Part shown: positions 62,145-64,000 of the stretch, piece by piece | How positions within the stretch are numbered: position 1 is the stretch's first letter | Layout: each line of letters starts with the position of its first letter | Assembly (NCBI RefSeq): GCF_014898055.3 | Contig: NW_023603184.1 | Coordinates: forward strand, 117,046,615-117,110,614 | Reading direction: 5' to 3' | DNA length: 64,000 bases | DNA from: Talpa occidentalis | Taxonomy: Eukaryota > Chordata > Mammalia > Eulipotyphla > Talpidae | Translations under genes and position numbers: made by a program | The notes under the pieces: model-generated | What the model saw: the letters and a program-made list of their open reading frames with translations, nothing else | Told to the model about the DNA's origin: nothing | Databases searched by the model: none

Positions 62145-62430
62145 TTTTTTTTTTTTTTTTTTTGTTTTTTGTTTTTTGTTTATGCATGCACTGTGTACAG
62201 TCAGAAGCGCGGGAGGGTGAGAGAATTCACCAGAGCCAGAGCGGGGAGCAGAGCAGGCAGAAGGACCGAAGTACACTGCTGAGGGGAGCAGCGGGCGGCA
62301 GGAGAGGTCTGCGTGCCATGTGGGACCCTCCTCCGGTGGCCGGGGAGCAGCCGGGGATCGAACCGGCGTCGCAGAGGCTGCGGGCAGCTTCGCAACCCAG
62401 CGCTCAACCGCTGCGCCACCGGGGAGGCCC
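62145..62430 (-). mobile_element. tRNA-derived SINE, copy 10, GC-rich and little decayed
   Basis: On the minus strand it begins GGGCCTCCCCGGTGGCGCAG, with A box GGCGCAGCGG and B box GGTTCGATCCC, many intact CpGs, and a tail with AAACAAAAAAC units and about 23 As. The flanks ATGATCATCTTTTT (62131-62144 and 62431-62444) are a perfect 14-bp duplication. The high CpG content suggests it is one of the youngest copies. Confidence 0.96.
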
Positions 62431-63185
62431 ATGATCATCTTTTTGATAATGTTTTTAAATAACAGAAAGCAGAGTCTGTTAAGTATATTTTAAAGGAACA
62501 TTATTTAAACAATGAACACTAAATGAAAGGCTACTATATTTTTAAAACAATCATGTCCATGCAGGAAACAATGGTGATCACTTAGTAAGTGGTTGAAAAC
62601 ATCTGAACAGTAAGGATGATGTTTAAAAGACCTCTCATTTCTATGAAGGTGCACACCATTCTACTTGGCATCATATTCGGAAAAGAGGAATCAGAGCTGT
62701 CAGTTTGCTTGGAGACGAGAGTACATCCTCTTTCCCTTGACACATAAGGCCAGTGTCATGAAATGTTGGTGTTGTCTCACTATATCATAACACTGTGTCA
62801 TAGTTCAAGCAATCACTGTGTTAGCCTAACCTAACTGCAGTGCATGCTTGCAGTCACAGATAATGAAAAGTTTGATAGGACAAGACACTTAAAATGAATG
62901 TTGGCTAAACATAAGGTCTGTACAAAGATAAATCAATATATCTATACCCTATGTTAAGTCACACGAGAAAATAAATACTTTTCAATCTAAAAATTCTAAA
63001 GACTGCTTTGTGCAGAGAATGATGACACAGTGATCATGTCATAAGAAAGAACTTGTGCATGAATCAGAGATGTTTGAATTTGATGAATTGAGAGTAGGAT
63101 CAACTATTAAAAAATACACAGAGGTAGCATACTGCAGAGATGTAAATGTAATGATTTTCATTTCCATTCAAATTTGTCCAGTTAA

Positions 63186-63434
63186 GGTCCAACCACTATG
63201 GAAAACTGTGTGGAGTTTCCCCAAACTACTAAAAAGGGAGATACCACATGACCCAGCAATCCCATTCCTACTAATCTACCCAAAGAACACAAAAGCATTA
63301 TTTCAAAAGGAGACCTGTACCCCTATGCTTATTGTAGCACTACTCACAATAGGTATGATATGGAAACAACTCAAATGTGCAAAAACAGATGACTGGGTCA
63401 AGAAGATGTGGTATATATACACGATGAAATATTA
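63186..63434 (+). mobile_element. LINE-1 ORF2 C-terminal fragment (older)
   Basis: The translated segment VQPLWKTVWSFPKLL, then IPHDPAIPFLLIYPKNTKA and [15 protein letters not shown], is the C-terminal region of LINE-1 ORF2 just after the zinc-knuckle-like motif. The first 43 codons or so of the surrounding open frame (from 63055) are unrelated sequence. L1 similarity stops abruptly at ATGAAATATTA, with no 3' untranslated region or poly(A), so the copy is internally broken on both sides. It is more diverged than the copy at 39715. Confidence 0.88.
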
Positions 63435-64000
63435 GAGAGACTGGGGTTGCAAGAAAGGAAACCAGGAGAAACACCATGAGTCAATATAGAAATGAAATGA
63501 TGAGGCCTGAATTCAGTATCTGATTACAATTTTTTAGCAACATTCTCCACGATGACTATTCTTCCTTTTTTTAAAACACTTTCAGTATTAGCATTTTCCT
63601 GATTATCTTTGCATGTTTTTGACTCCTCTTATCAGCTTGCTTAATTTTTCTTTTTCTTTTTCATGTTCTACAGGTTGCTGTTCTCCAAAGTTCAGCCCTA
63701 ATCTCCCATTTCTTTTCTCTTCATAGTCTCTCTCTAGGTAATCTCTTCTACTTACAACCTGACAAGTTCAAATTTATTTTTCTATCCCAGTATCCACTGG
63801 AACCCAACTACTACAATCCATCTGCCTACTGATAAATCCACTGGGGCTCTCATGGCCACCATAAACTAATATTGAAAATTAATTCTTGTTCTTTCCCTCA
63901 AAATTTGTTCTACTTTAGTTTTTCCACTTGAGCCACTGGCACCTATATCAAACAAGTAGGCAAGCCAGAAATGTCAGGAATTGGGGTAGATACTTCCTCT

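Larger units (their letters stand above)
45060..64000 (-). other. TMEFF2: TMEFF2 intron, 3' part (upstream of the Kazal exon)
   Basis: The intron ends at the acceptor tcctctttcag of the Kazal exon. The preceding exon, which should encode the acidic linker with a CDICQFGAECDED-like stretch, was searched for by eye and not seen, so the intron probably extends beyond the window. It holds three SINEs, two LINE-1 fragments, and L2, MIR and hAT remnants. Confidence 0.85.

Noticed and set aside
62103..62438. 111-codon minus-strand frame with Ala/Pro-rich sequence and a Lys run
   Set aside because: It is SINE copy 10 plus its poly(A) tail.
45060..64000. Search for the preceding TMEFF2 exon (acidic, CDICQFGAECDED-like)
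   Set aside because: No matching segment with splice sites was seen on the minus strand, so the exon is probably outside the window.

Overview
The window is nuclear DNA from a placental mammal. It is AT-rich and intronic, with no bacterial, viral-genome or CRISPR content. Three spliced exons on the minus strand identify the locus as TMEFF2 (tomoregulin-2, a single-pass membrane protein with two follistatin/Kazal-like modules and one EGF-like module). In transcription order they are 45059-44911 (second follistatin/Kazal module), 43904-43845 (a 60-nt threonine-rich linker exon) and 1175-1052 (most of the EGF-like module). All three have AG/GT borders, their phases join without error, and the joined reading frame has no stop. 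The first exons (signal peptide, first Kazal module) and the last exons (end of the EGF module, transmembrane helix, cytoplasmic tail) lie outside the window.

Everything else is intron: the 3' side of one intron (45060-64000), a 1.0-kb intron (43905-44910), a 42.7-kb intron (1176-43844) and the 5' part of the next (1-1051). The introns hold ten copies of one tRNA-derived SINE family of about 270 bp, most with clear target-site duplications. They also hold a 5'-truncated LINE-1 with a 645-codon open ORF2 remnant and a perfect 17-bp target duplication (39715-41901). Three other LINE-1 3' ends or fragments are present, one with an apparent 5' inversion, along with a MaLR/MLT1-type LTR and many old L2, MIR and hAT (MER5A/MER20-type) remnants. 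Several simple repeats and a few GC-richer islands could not be assigned.

The mix of L1, MIR, L2, MLT1 and MER5/MER20-type elements indicates a eutherian. The SINE has an A box, a B box and a TAAA-rich tail. It is not the primate Alu, the rodent B1/B2, the carnivore SINEC or the horse ERE as I know them. A laurasiatherian, possibly a rhinolophoid bat (Rhin-1-like), is my guess and cannot be settled from this window alone.

I see no previously undescribed biological system. The points worth a second look are the symmetric 60-nt linker exon, local 20-25 bp tandem amplifications inside three SINE copies, the young-looking LINE-1 with two compensating indels near the ORF2 end, and the inverted 5' end of another LINE-1.
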